Source: Atherix ibis (Eukaryota > Arthropoda > Insecta > Diptera > Athericidae). From it: a stretch of 64,000 nucleotides of DNA. The notes below the pieces were generated by a model, which made no database searches, was not told where the DNA came from, and worked only from the letters and a program-made list of their open reading frames with translations. Location: assembly GCA_958298945.1 (NCBI GenBank), contig OY282609.1, positions 11,266,326 to 11,330,325 of the forward strand. The letters are read 5' to 3'. Below are positions 1 to 13,505 of this stretch, one piece after another (the first letter of the stretch is position 1; every line of letters starts with the position of its first letter). A program made the translations under genes and the position numbers.

Positions 1-1563
1 ATTTAATTTATATACATTCATATTTTATAAATGCGATTGTATATCCTTTAAATAATTTTATTTATAAAATTTTGCATGTAAATGGTAATTTATTTTATAA
101 ATAGTATAAAGTATTATCTTAACTTTCACGCAAATGCGTGTATAAGTGGATAATTAACTTTCTTACTACTTTCTTTGACAGATCGTTAATTTTAAGATGA
201 TTCATATTTCCATTAGCTTCTAGGTATTGCTGTGTATACAAAAACATTTAAGTTCTAATTAAAGAATGTTAATTATTTATTAGAAACATATTTTTTAAGA
301 GTGCCCAGAATATTCTTCTTATTATCTATTGTTTATCTATTTATATATCCTACTCTTAGAAAAGGTTTTATTCCCGCTGATTATAATATTAATTATTAAT
401 ACCTTTTTTACTATTTATTTATAAAAAACAATTGCTCTTGTATATAAAAAAAATTTAATAGAAAATTAGCATATCTTAAATTAGACAGTTTTTGTAGCTT
501 AAAAAAAAATGGAAAACATTCGAAAAAAAAACAATTTTCTTGCAAAAGATTAATTTTATTAGGTTCTTCAAAAGATATTTGCCTTAACTTCTGATAAGAA
601 ACATAATACATACACTTGTATATTTTGCAATTTTATGTGAATCTTAAAATGTGTAAACATCTAGAAGATATATATGAATATCAGTAAAACTTTATGAGTT
701 AATAAAAATAACAATCATTTTTTAGATGACAATCAAACTTTTTCCTTTCTAATTGATGTGAGAATATGATATGTTTTGTTAGTAAAAAAATATTATTTAG
801 CTTTTTTTTGAAATATTTTTTATAAATGTATCAATTGGAAAAATTTTGAATTATTTTTCTATTATTCTTTCTATAAATAATAAATTGGAAGTATCACCCA
901 ACATTAGCGGAAATTACATTTCAAAATACAATAATTTTCATTTTTAGTATTATTACGAGTATCTAGAAAATATATTTGACTGAAAGTTTTAATTATCAAT
1001 ATAATTACAATCTATTATATTTTCAAATGTATTTATTGTCTACTCATTATAATGTAAGTATTATTTCATAATGCTGCTTAATTAATTTGTATTTATTTGA
1101 AATAATAGAATTTTCAATTGAGTATTTATAAGTTAAACTAATATAATATGATTATTTAGCAATAAAGCTATTATGAAAATTTTATAATTATTTTATCAAA
1201 TTTGTAAATTGCTATTCAACGAAAATGTATTGATTTAAATTTACAATGAATAATTATATGCTTGTATAGACTTTGTAAAAAGATATTGTACAACTTTTAT
1301 ATAATACTCGTAGTTAAAGTATAAGGATCTTAATAAAATATAATTAAAATATCCGATCATTTAGAATATGATTTAGACTAAAAATATTTCAATTGGTATC
1401 ATCTATAAAATATAGACCAGATAAAGCGGAATTGAAATATAATGAAATCATTAATATTTGTTAGTAGTAAATAATAGAATTCTGAGAATCTAAGTTACAA
1501 ATCTGAAAGTCTAATTTTTAGAATTTAATAAAAATCCAATTTTGAATGGAGTCAATTTTTTTT
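1..1563. other. AT-rich non-coding stretch
   Basis: I see no coding potential, RNA gene or recognisable transposon here. The sequence is dominated by A/T homopolymer runs, and all reading frames are broken by stops within short distances. One copy of the recurring 8-mer TACTCGTA lies at 1305-1312, with a related TACGAGT at 954-960. Confidence 0.6.
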
Positions 1564-1565
1564 TA

Positions 1566-2391
1566 TAAAGGGTGTCCTCTCCCAAACTTTACGAAAGATT
1601 TGAATTTTGCGCCATTTTCGCGGCAAAGTGTTGTCAATGAAAAAAAAGACACCATGTTAGCTGACAGTTCAAGGTTATTAAAAATTGATCGCTACATGAA
1701 AGAATAACGAGTTTTCATTGTTGTGCAATATTTTTTTTTACAAAATATGGTCGGAATAATGATTTAACTATATCAACTGTGAAAAGATTAATTAAAAAAT
1801 TTAGTGAGACTGAATCAATTAGCGATTTTAAGCACTCTGGCCGTCCTTCAACAATTCGTTCAACATTAAACATCGAAGGAGTTCGTGGGAGTGTTGCTGA
1901 GAGTCCACGAACATCAATTCGGCACCGTGGTCATGATTTGGATATTTTTACGAAAGATTTGCATCTTCATGCTGACAGAGTTTAATTGACTCAAGAACTG
2001 AAGTATAAGTGGATGCTGTTTTCTCGAGCAAAATTATCTTCTGCGATGAGGTTCATTTTAATCTTGATGGCTTGGTTAATCGAAAAAATGGTCATATTCG
2101 GGATTCAGAAAATCCACGAGTGATTTTGGAGTAATAAATGTATCCACAACGTATTACTGTTTTATGCTGGTTTTAGGCTTTAGGCATCATCGGACCATTC
2201 TTCTTCGAAAATGCTGTTTGTGAGGCAATAAGAGTTAATGGTGCTCGCCATAGCAACATGATAATTCAGTTTTTTATGCCTAAATTGCAAGATATTGATG
2301 TAGGTGACATGTGGTTTCAAACAAGGCGGTGCTACATGCCATACAGCCTGAGAAACAATTACTTCTTAAGTGAAGTTTGGGGCACCCTTTA
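1566..2391 (+). mobile_element. DD41D (rosa-like) mariner, internally deleted, with both terminal repeats
   Basis: Both ends read TATAAAGGGTG(T/C)CC inward, followed by CCAAACTT, giving terminal inverted repeats of about 20-27 bp at 1564-1590 and 2372-2393 with TA at each outer edge as the presumed target duplication. The interior encodes a degraded Tc1/mariner transposase on the plus strand. The element is about 826 bp, too short for a complete mariner of about 1.3 kb. The missing part is the C-terminal third: the coding sequence jumps from the second catalytic block (near 2310-2350) almost directly into the right terminal repeat. A related shortened copy lies at 15751-16525 on the other strand. 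The DD41D assignment rests on recalled family motifs and cannot be measured here because the third aspartate is deleted. Confidence 0.8.
1695..2375 (+). pseudogene. Broken DD41D mariner transposase, C-terminal third missing
   Basis: The N-terminal helix-turn-helix region is readable at 1779-1985 (KRLIKKFSETESISDFKHSG, then SIRHRG), and the first catalytic block appears as CDEVHFNLDG near 2040-2070. The next conserved stretch, ENPRVI followed by a region ending in GPFFFENAV, runs to about 2220. The second catalytic block (DMWFQ then ATCHT, 2310-2345) is damaged twice: a one-base shift splits it, and the codon expected for the catalytic Asp reads GGC (Gly). The third block is deleted. Several in-frame stops interrupt the frame. 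In life the protein would bind the terminal repeats and cut and paste the element. This copy cannot do so. Confidence 0.8.
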
Positions 2392-4719
2392 TAATGCTTT
2401 AGATACTATTAAAAATATCTAATAACTTTTCTCTTTATATTGTTATATAAAATTTATATTGTTTTGGTAATTTTTTGCGCATACATTTTTAAGATAATTT
2501 TTTAAAATTGATGTTAATGGTTGACATTTTCTTTTTTCTTTTGTAACAAGTACAAAATATAATATTAATGATAAAATTTTGCAAAATAAAAAAAAAACTT
2601 TATCGTTGTCCATAAAAATATGTACATTTTCATTATAAAATATATAAATTTTGGCGACTAGTTACATTGTTGATGTCCATAAAATCTAATTTCCGGGCGA
2701 GTTTTTAATTTCCGTAACGCATTTATAAAAAATGCATTACAAAAATATTTATAGTATTTATCAATATGCTCCATGAAAACATATTATTAATCAACAATGA
2801 CTACTCATATGAGATATTTTCAACAGATTCTGTATATTTGCTGCAGCAATAAAGGAAACTGTTAAAAGATATAAAATTATATTGAAAAAAACTGAATACA
2901 AATAAAATGCCTTTAAATATTGTAATAATAATATTTTCCATTATATGAAACAAGAGCTAAATATATGAATTTGTGCAAGTACAATCATATAAAAATGGTT
3001 TTAAAAATGAATGAATAAATTTTTGAATGAATGAAATTAAACATTTATTAGGATTAATTATACCTTTTAATTACTATACTAAATTATATGGTTAGTTAGC
3101 AAAGTGTTATTTAAGTAAATATATATTATTTAACGAAAATGTCATGTTCGAAAAAATTTTACATTAAAAGTAAATCAGTATATATAATAAATAAAAATAT
3201 ATAACATCTATCATACTACGAGTATTGTCAGTCACTGATTTATAGTAATTTCGATAAAAAAAACAATATTCTATTTTGAATATTTTCTAAAAATCGAATA
3301 TTAAAGTATATTAAAAGTTCCTAAAATATTAAACTCTTTATTTAAAAATATACTCGGATAATAAAATATTGTACAATAACTTATATAAAATTATTGTATA
3401 TTTGTTTAACTAACTGAAAAATAAAATCATTAATTCATATTGAAGATTATTGTAGACTAGTTGGGAAATCTCCAGAAAGATAGGCGTTAAGAAAAAGCTA
3501 AACGGAATTATATAAAGTTTTGAAAAAGGATGCAAACAAGTATTCGATTTGTGTAAATGTTATATTGTATTATTATAGTATATTATATTATGCTAGAATC
3601 TATATTTCGCAGGTTTATTAAACATCCTAAAATTTAATCAATTTATAAAGTAATAGGCAGAAAATTATCTAAAATTTTATAATAAAGCACAATACAGGAC
3701 TATATGTGTAGTTCTATACATATTATAGAATGTAATTTATATACTTTACTGAACACATTTAATAATGATATGCAAAAAAGAATTTTTTTCAGAAGATTTT
3801 TTAAGAATATTTGGTTAGAGAATAAAGATTCCTAGAAAAGGTATTCTATACCTATTACATATGCTATTAATATATTCAGCAGTAAATATTTACTATTTAA
3901 ATTGAAAAGGACTCATATTTTTTTAAGTAACAAATACGAAAAATCTACATCCTCGTCTGTACTATGTACGCAAAATTGTTTTATCTTAGTTTAGTTCTAA
4001 CAATAGATTCATCGTTATGTGTATACATTTTTTTCTATGAATGTGTCATTTATGGCCCAAGGGTTTGAATTTTTATCGAACATATTCGTGTTGTGTATCT
4101 TAAACATATCCTGACATACAATTCGTATGTTATCCCTAATGGGAACTGAAATATTTGCAGTGTAAACATGAGATTTGCTACCGTTATCACATTGACACGT
4201 GCATATAATTTGAATGTAAGCCATTGCAAAAATTACAAACAATTCACTCTCATATTGAACGATTTTAAGACAAAGGTGTTTGCTTTTCTATTATTTGAAT
4301 ACCACAAATTTTAATTGTTGGATAGATTTTTTTTTATATAATTTATATAAAATATTTTATTAATAACTTTATTTTTATCTATTTGTTTAGTTTTAAAAAT
4401 TGTTTTTTCCTTTTTAAATTTATTCTTTTATATTTTTTTACTGTTAAGCAAATTCATAATAAAAGAGTTGATATTATAAAATAATAGCATCAAATAGTTT
4501 CCGTAAGCTTTATTGCAATTAATTAAATCATAAATGAACCTTTCATTTGTTTGTTTGTATTTAAAGTCCCATTGTGCAACGTAACGATCATGAGGTCCTA
4601 TGAATATTATTCTGTTAGGTATCAAAAACTTCATTCCTTTTAAAATGAAGAGTATCATGCCAAAATAGAAAGCGTGTTTTAACTCGAACAGCAAAAAGGC
4701 TATTAGGGGAAAAGAGTTA
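2392..4719. other. AT-rich non-coding stretch
   Basis: No supported feature. The short open frames at 4015-4242 and 4428-4694 on the minus strand have no recognisable domain and the composition of random AT-rich DNA. TACGAGTA, the reverse complement of TACTCGTA, occurs near 3216. Confidence 0.55.
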
Positions 4720-5590
4720 ACCTTCCAGTCTTAAAAGATAAACCTCTTTTGACCAAAACCGGAAGAAGTTTAAACGAGCAATGATTACATTCGTAGCGTT
4801 AAATTTCTTGCTAACCAAAAATTGATGCAAAAATTACTACAGTGCGCTAGGGTTAGTAAACAGTTTTGGTCGTTTGTTAATGCTTTCTAATAATGAAACT
4901 CTACTTACCAGCTTATTAGATAAGACCAATTTGCTCAAATATCACTACTCTGCATCTTGCTCTCTTTCAGATTGTATCTTGCCTCCGCTTGTATTAGAGC
5001 CCGTAACTTTTTCTATAGAGCACATTCATTTTTGAACTCGTATAATAGGAAAAGTCCTTAGAGATCTTGATGTACATAAATTCGCTAGTCCAGATGGTAT
5101 ATCCTTCATAATTGTGAAGAGTTGTTCTACCAAACTGACAAAACCACTACATAAGCTCTTCCATCTTTCCTTTTCTTCTGGAATTTTTCAGAATAGATGG
5201 AATACAACATTCTTTCAAGAAGTGCCCAAAAAAGACGAGTTCTCTTTTCCTATAAATTACCGATATATTACACTAACATTCCTTCTTTATAAGGTCAGAG
5301 AAACACTGATAAACTATCAGATAATGAAATATTAGTTAGTCGAAAATGTTCGTGGCGTTTTGTACAGATGGTGTTAAAAGCGAATAACTCAGTAATTACG
5401 GTCACATTGTAACAACATTAGTAAAGCGTTTGAAAATTTATGTAGATAAGCGCCTCTATTTTACTTCAAAAACGACACGAACTTTTTCGACTAACCAATA
5501 TCTTGTCAAAGGAAATTTTGTGTGAGAGCAGTTTCCGTGCCTAATAATTTTGGCAAGGTTGTCGAGAAAACTGATTAGCTATTATTTTGA
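4720..5590 (+). pseudogene. Jockey-type non-LTR reverse transcriptase relic (linker plus N-terminal RT)
   Basis: The first part (about 4720-5020) corresponds to the linker between endonuclease and reverse transcriptase in jockey/CR1-group elements. The RT proper is clear from about 5050. VLRDLDVHKFASPDGIS matches the conserved block LD..KA.GPDGI, followed by KSCSTKLTKPLHKLFHLSFS, then EVPKKDEFSFPINYRYITLT, matching the block P..K....NYRPI.LT. After 5335 the frame is lost, but ISKAFEN (from D.SKAFD) near 5415-5440 and a later FCVRAVS near 5515 are still visible. Stops and shifts are frequent, so this is an old dead copy. Neither the endonuclease, the YADD box nor the 3' end is present. The jockey/CR1-group assignment is good; the exact clade is not certain. 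Confidence 0.8.
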
Positions 5591-8500
5591 TAAATGAAAT
5601 TTTTTTAAAATGACCAAATTGAATAAATAAGTTTCAAAAACATGTGGAATATTTAAAAACAAACCACTTTCGAAACTGGGTATTTAATAATAAAAAAAAT
5701 TATGAGTATACTTTACAATGAGTACATAATATGCGTACGTGATTTATTTGCTACTCCGTTAATGTAACTACTATTCATACCATATGAATATAACACAATA
5801 TGCCAGGACTAAAAAATTATACTTTAATTAATGCGAATTCATGTGTTGTACAAAAGAAGACAATTTCGGTTAAGGTATTATGTTTTGAATATGTTTAGCC
5901 ATTAAATTGGCAAGTAGATCTACGTTTTGTGGTTCACGCGTGTTAGAATGGGAAATTGGCTGATATGTGCATACATACGCCTAATATTGGTTTCTCAAAT
6001 AGATTTTTACCTACACAGGAGCAATACAACAGAAAAAGGATAGCTGCTTTTAACAAAAAATTGAACTTTCTATCTGTATATTGACTTGTTCATTCTACGC
6101 ATACTATTGACTATCACGTATACTAAAACGAGGGGTATGAGTGATGCTGTGACCTCGAAAGTGCTAACATGACATCCTCTGGGATTGTGTGAGCTAATAA
6201 ATGAATTTCGTGTTGTTCTTGTGTTTCCGCCAGTTAGAGCATAATCTTTGTATGTACACTCCGCCTAATTAGACTTAATGGTATAGGAAACTAAGGAATC
6301 ATTTTTGAGTTTATGCTAATGAAAGTTTCTCGCGCATTTACAAGACAATGGATGCGTGCTAGGCGATTCTTTCTTTCAGTATAGCGGGGATGTGAGTTAT
6401 TTTGATAGTTTATTATTTCATCCCAGAGGCAGAACGCTGTTGTTATACAAACATACAAAATAATGCTCCGACAAGAAATAGTCAAATTTAGGAGTAGCTC
6501 TTATTTTTATTTATTCTTAAAATATTCACGGATCGATTCATTTATAATTTGAAGAGTAAACAATATTGAAATGCCTAGGATTAATAGAATAAGCTACCAT
6601 TATTTAAGTGTATTACTTTTCTGCACAATCTATTTTAATGAAAGTATTAGTTGATTTTTTGAATGTATGTATTCACAAATAAAATTATTTGGACATATAG
6701 GCGTATATAAATAGATTTACATATATTGAGAACTATTTTGTTATGTCACGAACTACTTTATTGTATCTAGGAACTATTTTCTTGAATATTCTCAAATTTA
6801 AATTAATGCGTTCTAATTTTCTTAAATTTAAAATTAATCACTAATCAGTCAATTGAGGTGAATGGCTGGTGGTTTATTTTCTATTACTTTTATTTTTGTA
6901 CAAAAAAAAATTATATATACTACAAGAAATTAAATTTTTTTTAATACCTGCGCAGTTTTGTATTCAAGACGAAAAAAATTTGCAATGCAAAACATAAATT
7001 ACAGAGTACATTTGGCTCATATTTAAGCTGTTCAACACGAGAATAAGTCTTTCCAAAAAAAAATCTATTGCAGCTATTATCCAGAAATTATAATACTCGT
7101 AAATAGCCATGTATTATGCAGTAATTTATCTATAAAATACTATTAAATAAATACTTAATATCGTACATGTATACATAATTTTAGAATCGAAATAATAATT
7201 GCAAGTACAAAAATATAAATAATAAAGTATTTTTTTCTGTATTTAATATTACTTTCAAGACTATAAAACTGGCACATTCAAAAGAAAAGCAGAAAATTCA
7301 ATGTCAAATCTTAAATGTGAAGATATTTGTATCCAGAAATAATATGAAAATAAATTGGTCGATGTGATCGATGTCTGCGGACACAAACTATTTATTGGAA
7401 AAAGGGTGAAGTTATAGGGTATTTGTATTGAAATATGTATTCCTAATTCAACAGAAAACATTTTTCACTTTACATCTAAATCGTTTGTTTTTCTTTTACT
7501 GGCACATGCTTTTCTAAAATGAAAAATTGAAAATTGTTCTCCAATTTGTTTTATGCATTCAATATTATTTTATTTCCTTTAAAGGAATAAATTACAACTA
7601 AAAGAATTCTAAAATTGGAAATTTTTAAGTATATATACATCCTGGGAAAAAATTGGGATACTCATCAATTTATTTAAATCATAATTTGTTATATTTAAAA
7701 TTATTCTAATAAATATCAAATATTTTAATTAATATATAAAATCTTCGTATATTATAGGTTAAATTTATGTTCTTTGTTTTTTTATATATTATGAGTGAAT
7801 AAGCGTTATAAATTTACAGTCTATTCTGACATTTCTTATAAAATATAAACAATTTTTTATAGCAAAAATTATTTAATAACAATCAAGTATTTATTTAGTA
7901 ATATTAGAATTGTAATAAAATTATGATGGAATGAAATATAATCAATAATATTTAAGTACATATGAAAAATTTATTTAGTCTCATTTTAATATTGTAAAAC
8001 CATGAAATAAAATTCAGACGTAATCATGAATCTTGTATAAAATTTTTAGTCTAGAATTTACCAGACTATAAAATATTTCATACTTCAACTTAACTTTAAA
8101 TCATAAATTTTATTTTCAAATTTATGTGAAAGCATACGATTTGTTTTTTGAAATTGAACGAGAATAGAAAAAATTTTGTAAATTTTAAAACCTTACTACT
8201 GGAGGGATATATGATTTTGTTCGAATTGAAATAACTTCTAAAATGCAAATGCATTTGGCAAAATATTATAAATTATTTTGTGCTGCCGAGGTTATGTACA
8301 AAATTTATTCAAATTACACATAACATGAAGCATATTGAACTACAAAGCAGTAGACAGATTTGGAGGTATAAATATACTCGTACTAAATTTTTCATAATTT
8401 TTTAGACACAGTAACACATTATAAAAAAATGTATACACAAATATTTATTCTTTAAATATTTACTACACGTTTCTGTATATATTCCTTTCTACTCGAATTT

Positions 8501-8779
8501 TACATATATTTTTTTTTTCAAATAAAAGAGCTAGATATATATAATTTAATGATAAATCATTGAATATTAAAATTTTCAATCGATATTTAATGAATTCGTT
8601 GTTATAAACTATCGTAATATTGAGCATACATATATTTTTTTATTATGTCGTTTTACTAAAATTTGCGAACTTTTTTAAAATTAAAATTAGTATAAATTAT
8701 TTTATATAGGGTTATCTAATTAATTAGAAACCCACCATCTCCTAATCTATGTAAGTCACTATGCTGAAGAAAACATGTG
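5591..8779. other. Non-coding stretch with a slightly GC-richer portion at about 5870-6500
   Basis: No gene recognised. The interval of roughly 5870-6500 has visibly more G+C than its flanks and few long homopolymers, but no reading frame in it resembles a known protein. It could be unique host sequence, such as regulatory DNA or part of a non-coding RNA, or an old repeat. The rest is ordinary AT-rich DNA with a TACTCGTA copy near 7093. Confidence 0.5.
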
Positions 8780-9240
8780 CCTGTCCTGACCTAATTTCAA
8801 ATAAAAGATGTGTTTAGTCATGAGATGACGGTTTTGTGCCCAAAAAAATTTTCTAATTAGATTTCCCATTTTCCCAGTTCTACCTAGTTTCAATTAAAAA
8901 CTGTGGACCCATGCGGAGCTTGTTTTTTGTTCCAAAAACATTTTCGGGTTCGCTAAGTTGGTTTGCTTACATATGTATGTGTATGATGTTTTGTAATTGG
9001 ATGAGTGACTTATTGGCTGTGAAAAATCTCGTCTCATCAGTTTGACCTAGTTTAAAATAAAAGCAGTAGATCCATGTGGAGTCTGTTTTATGGCCAAAAA
9101 AATTTTTGAGGTCGCTAAGTAGGTTTGGTTATTTTTGAAGTAATTAACTGGTTATTTTCTAAGTGGGTAAGTGACCCTGTGGCCGAAAAAAATTGTCTCA
9201 CTAGTTTTAAATGGTGTAATTCTACTATAGTCACACATAC
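8780..9240. repeat. Degenerate direct repeat, three units
   Basis: A block reading GACCTAATTTCAAATAAAAG at 8788 recurs as CTACCTAGTTTCAATTAAAA at about 8880 and GACCTAGTTTAAAATAAAAG at 9044. In the second and third units it is followed by a shared run (GTAGATCCATGTGGAG in the third unit), a TTTTNNNCCAAAAA segment and TCGCTAAGT(T/A)GGTTTG. The first unit is shorter and more diverged. Unit spacing is about 92 and 164 bp, so this is not a uniform satellite. It may be an old tandem duplication inside an unidentified transposon. Confidence 0.55.
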
Positions 9241-12117
9241 CATGTACATATTTCCAATTGATTCCAAAATATGGGATCGTCAAATGTCCTAATGGTCGTG
9301 GTACTATAAATTAACGCTTGCTACTCGTATATGACTATAGAAACTTACATCTAAAAAAATAATTACATCAATTGGAAAATCGTTTATCCTATTGACACTT
9401 TTTATTAAAATTAATAAATAAATTTTTAGTTTTTTTATACATATATTGAAATTGATAAAATATTTATACATATGTGTATCTGCAAATTATTAACAAATTT
9501 AAATATTCTATAAAAGTTAAGACTAACATACAAACTCAGTTTACTTTATTTATATTGAATGCATTTAAAGCACCTACTCATATATTTGTATTATATTATG
9601 TATTCTTGAATAAAACTCTATATTTATAGAGTATCTATAAAATTATCATGTATAAAGGCATACCAAAAATCCAATTTCCATTGCTTTGACTGAAAATGTC
9701 TACTGTCATATAGACGTCTGATATGCCTATGGAAATTTTATATTTTTTCATCAAAGGAAACTTTTGCAAAAGAGTGCAATGATTTATAGGATTTTAAAAA
9801 TTATCATATTTTTACTCAGTAAAAAAATTGATGCATTTTTATGGATAATATTTTTGATTATAATCAGACTAATACTATATTTTAAAATCTCATTGCTGAT
9901 TGCACCAATTCATTTTTTTGTCTACAAAATCAATATAATCAAGAATTCAAAATGAAGCCTTTGTACAATTTATTTTGTTAATTTTTGATTAAAAAAAATA
10001 GCAGATGGGTAAATTATAGAAAGTAAATTACAAAATGTGAGAATTAATTGATATTTAAACTACATATTACTACAGAACTGTTTTTATAAAAAAAATGTTT
10101 GTCCACATATTATAGCCCTATTAAAAATTTCATATAAGTTTTACGGTTCCCTAATTTATTTTCAAATTTATTATGTATAAATAAATTATGGAAAAAAATA
10201 GAAAACGTTCGTTTCATTTTGTTTACCAAAAATTATACATATATGTATAATGTTTGAACAAGCATATACGTATGATACTAACAGAGCTTCTTAAAAAAAA
10301 TATATTTCAAGTAGAATTAAGAATGTTATTTCTGGAAAATGAAAAGAAACCTAATCAAAAGTTTTGAAAAATTTTATTGAACAGGTTTCTGCAATTATCT
10401 TTTATATGAATAGAAAATTTCTATTTAAAAACATGAAATAAAACTTAAATGCCTTTTTCATAAATAAATAGATGATAAGATATTTTTCGAGACCTTTTTA
10501 ATAAAGCATATTCTTGATATTTCTGTTTAAAAAAATCCTATAAATGCTCAGATAAAAGGCAAATGTTATGATTTATAAGACCTCTGAAAAACTTATTTAT
10601 TTTGGTATCAAATATTTTTTTTTAAAGTTATGAGTATAAAAAACTTTTTATATATATACATGCAAACTTATATATATGTTGTACATAAATATTTAATTAT
10701 GATTTTATCTATTCCCCGATATTTATGCATACACAATATTTAAAAATATTTCAAAAACAATAATCCTCAAACAAGTTTTCTTAGAATTCTATCAAGGATT
10801 ATAAAGTTTTTAAAAATCAAATAGGTTTCAACCAATTTAAAGTTTAAAAATTCTTAGTAAATATAAAAAAAAATTTAAATCTAAGAAAAGTTATATGTAT
10901 GTATTAGTACATATTATTTAACATTTATATAAATATGGTACATTAGAATTTTTCAAAATCATCAGATATAAGATTCTAAACTGGAACAAATAAACATTTT
11001 ACAAGCGATAAATATACACCGATTAAGTAAATTCAACTTACAAATTATGAGTTTGTAAATAGTAACACCTACGAATATATCCATATATGTAAATGTGAAA
11101 AAAATATATAATGAATACCTCCAAGTAAACTTTTCGAAATAGCCCCACCTAGGCTACCCATTTTTTTCCGATGAGAGCTGTTAACAGAATTTATTACTAT
11201 TGTAATTGAGATAACAAAAGGAAACCAGAAAAAAAACGCTTGAATAGTTGCGAAAAGCTATTTACAAGGATACGGGTGAACGAGTAAATTATGACCATGA
11301 AAATAAATTTGCTAGGAAAAAATTTTAATGGAAAATTCTATGGGGGGATTTTTAACATATTTTTATTTAACCAGAGTTGAACATGGCAAAATAGAATGCA
11401 GAAAAAAATGAAGGTAAAACTTACTACTCTATGATATATTAATTATACCCAAAACAAACTTTCAATAAATTTCACTATTTTGAAAAATTCAATATTTTAT
11501 TTTTCAATGATAAATCAACTATGTTATTATTGTAGAAAAATTTACAATGAAAATGAAATAATTATTTGTCGAATTGTATCAAAGCTTTAATATTAAAACT
11601 TTATATCTAATAATCAATATAATCCAAAAAAAACAATATTAATAATCATAAATAAATTTAAAAATTTAAATAAATTAAAATTAAAATAATTTAAAATAAG
11701 TTTTTTTTTAAAATAACTTAATTTTAGAATTACAATATTATTTTTTCTGAATATATTTTTTTGAAATTTTTATTGAGTTATAAGAATTTTTAACAATTAT
11801 TAGATAAAGAATTTTAAATTGGAACAAATAAACATCTACTGTGTTATGACTTATCTTACATTAATAATAAGAGTAATGGGCTATTAGTGCACTATTATTT
11901 TGAAGGTAAATTTGTGAAATTTTCTTTTTTTAAAATCATTTTATTTTTCAGTTATAATTTTATTTTTAGCGAAGATTATAAATGAAATAAAATAAGTCTT
12001 TTATTCCGTAAAAACGTACCAATATGATCAATTATCGAATACATAATTTCGCAACCTAACCTCATTTAATGTGCATTTGTCTGCTGATGCTGTCGCGCAT
12101 GTATGTTTTACCATATA
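9241..12117. other. AT-rich non-coding stretch
   Basis: Nothing supportable. The open frame at 9764-9955 is a run of Ile, Leu and Phe codons typical of AT-rich noise and has no start context or homologue I recognise. Short (TA)n runs occur near 10650-10680. Confidence 0.55.
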
Positions 12118-12645
12118 CTACTGCAATGAGATTTATTTTTCCATTTAAATAGAGCATTAATTGATTCCATGTTAATTGTACATATTAACATCTTATTTGA
12201 AACGTAAAGCTAAGATCTTTTATTTAAAAATTAAATTAGGTTTTACTGGCTAACTGTATGAATTCCTTAAAACTATGGCTTAATAGTTATATGTCCTTGC
12301 TCAGACACAATTAGTAATGCTACTGCGATGAGATGCCATTTCCATTTTTTTCCATTTACGTAGAGGATTTATTAATTATATGTTGCTTGTATATATTTAC
12401 ATATTATTTCAAACTTAGAGTTGAGACATGATCATTTTTTTTTCATTTAAGTAGAGCATTTATTATTTCAATATTACTTGTACATATTTACATGGTATTT
12501 AAAACGTAGAGCTGATACATGCTCTGTACATCCTTTGATTATATAGTAAATTAGTTTTTAATGACTAAGTACATGAATTGCTTACAACTATGGCTTAAAA
12601 ATTATATGTGCTTGCTCAAACACTATATTCTTTATATTTAATTGC
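12118..12645. repeat. Degenerate tandem array, roughly 210-bp unit (left part)
   Basis: CTACTGC(A/G)ATGAGAT occurs at 12118 and 12320. The downstream segment CATTTA(A/C)(A/G)TAGAG occurs at 12142, 12353 and 12444, followed each time by ATTA..TT.ATG/TATTACTTGTACATATT-like sequence. Units 1 and 3 also share TATGAATT(C/G)CTTA.AACTATGGCTTA and a (T/C)CTTGCTCA(A/G)ACAC ending. Unit 2 is shortened by about 120 bp. The array resumes at about 13700 after an intervening block of retrotransposon and rearranged sequence. Confidence 0.7.
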
Positions 12646-12659
12646 TTACAAACTAACCT

Positions 12660-13380
12660 TAATTCTAGACTTAAAAAAAAAATTAGGGAAAGGAATCTTC
12701 AGGGAGAGTGGGTTAGGAGTTTGAGATTTTTGGGAATTTTGTGTTGCTTCCGCTAACCACGATGGAAATGGGGAGTTAAGGAATTATAAAACTGAACGTT
12801 CATAATATCATTATCTTTAGCAAAATCAGATATAATGACTGGTCAGGCATAGAGGTAATCATTGTGTAAGTATTTGTGTTGGGTGGCTTGGGATTTAATC
12901 CTTTCTATTGACTATTGAATGAGTGGATTGGTATGGTCTATTAAATGGTGGAGAAAGTTTTTGGTTAGACCAACCATGTATGAAATAAAAGGAGTAAGAT
13001 TACTTTTCTGATATATATAGGAGTTAGAATAATGCTTGCCGTCTATTTAACGATATTTTGAAAGGCATTTCCTAATGATTGACCTTTCGAATACATGGAC
13101 TTTATTGGCATACGTTTTCAAGAAACTAAAATAGATCGGAAATGCATAGCCAATAATTGGCCGAATAAGTTGTTTATAAAATAATAACTTTGTATTTATA
13201 CTTAGCCCCTCCCGACATCTAAGTAGGAATAGAAAGGTATGAATAGCCCTTTTGGCTTTTTTCAGAGTTAACTCAACATGTGGGTGAAATTTGAACATTG
13301 AGTTAAAGTTGATTTCTAAATATTTTAGTTGATTTGGGACTGGAATAGCTGTGTTTTTAATCAGAATACGCAACTTTTTG
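12660..13380 (-). pseudogene. Non-LTR retrotransposon relic: C-terminal part of the reverse transcriptase protein
   Basis: The best-preserved part is the minus-strand frame at 13047-13373. It carries PVPNQLKYLEINFNSMFKFH (the thumb motif with conserved YLG), a KKAKRAIHTFLFLLR stretch, then INTKLLFYKQLIRPIIGYAF, matching the conserved LYK..I.P...Y block of jockey- and I-group elements, ending in RKCLSKYR. Downstream on the minus strand (about 13040-12700) a broken frame continues with a pattern like the C-terminal tail of such proteins, but stops interrupt it. The catalytic palm is absent, so the copy is 5' truncated. It lies inside the tandem array that flanks it on both sides, which suggests insertion into the array. 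Clade uncertain. Confidence 0.7.
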
Positions 13381-13383
13381 CTC

Positions 13384-13505
13384 TTTGTAGCAATTTTCCT
13401 CGGTCCGCGAGTGCGGGTTTTGCTCCTTTTGAATCCGCAGAATGTAATTAACTACGCTGGACTGCTGTTCTTGGCTGGCCCGATAGTGTAGTTTCTCCTG
13501 ATGAT
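13384..13505. other. Short GC-richer block of unknown origin
   Basis: About 120 bp with much higher G+C than its surroundings, containing CCTCGGTCCGCGAGTGCGGG. It abuts the upstream edge of the retrotransposon relic and may be the rest of that insertion, but I could not assign a protein frame. Confidence 0.35.
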
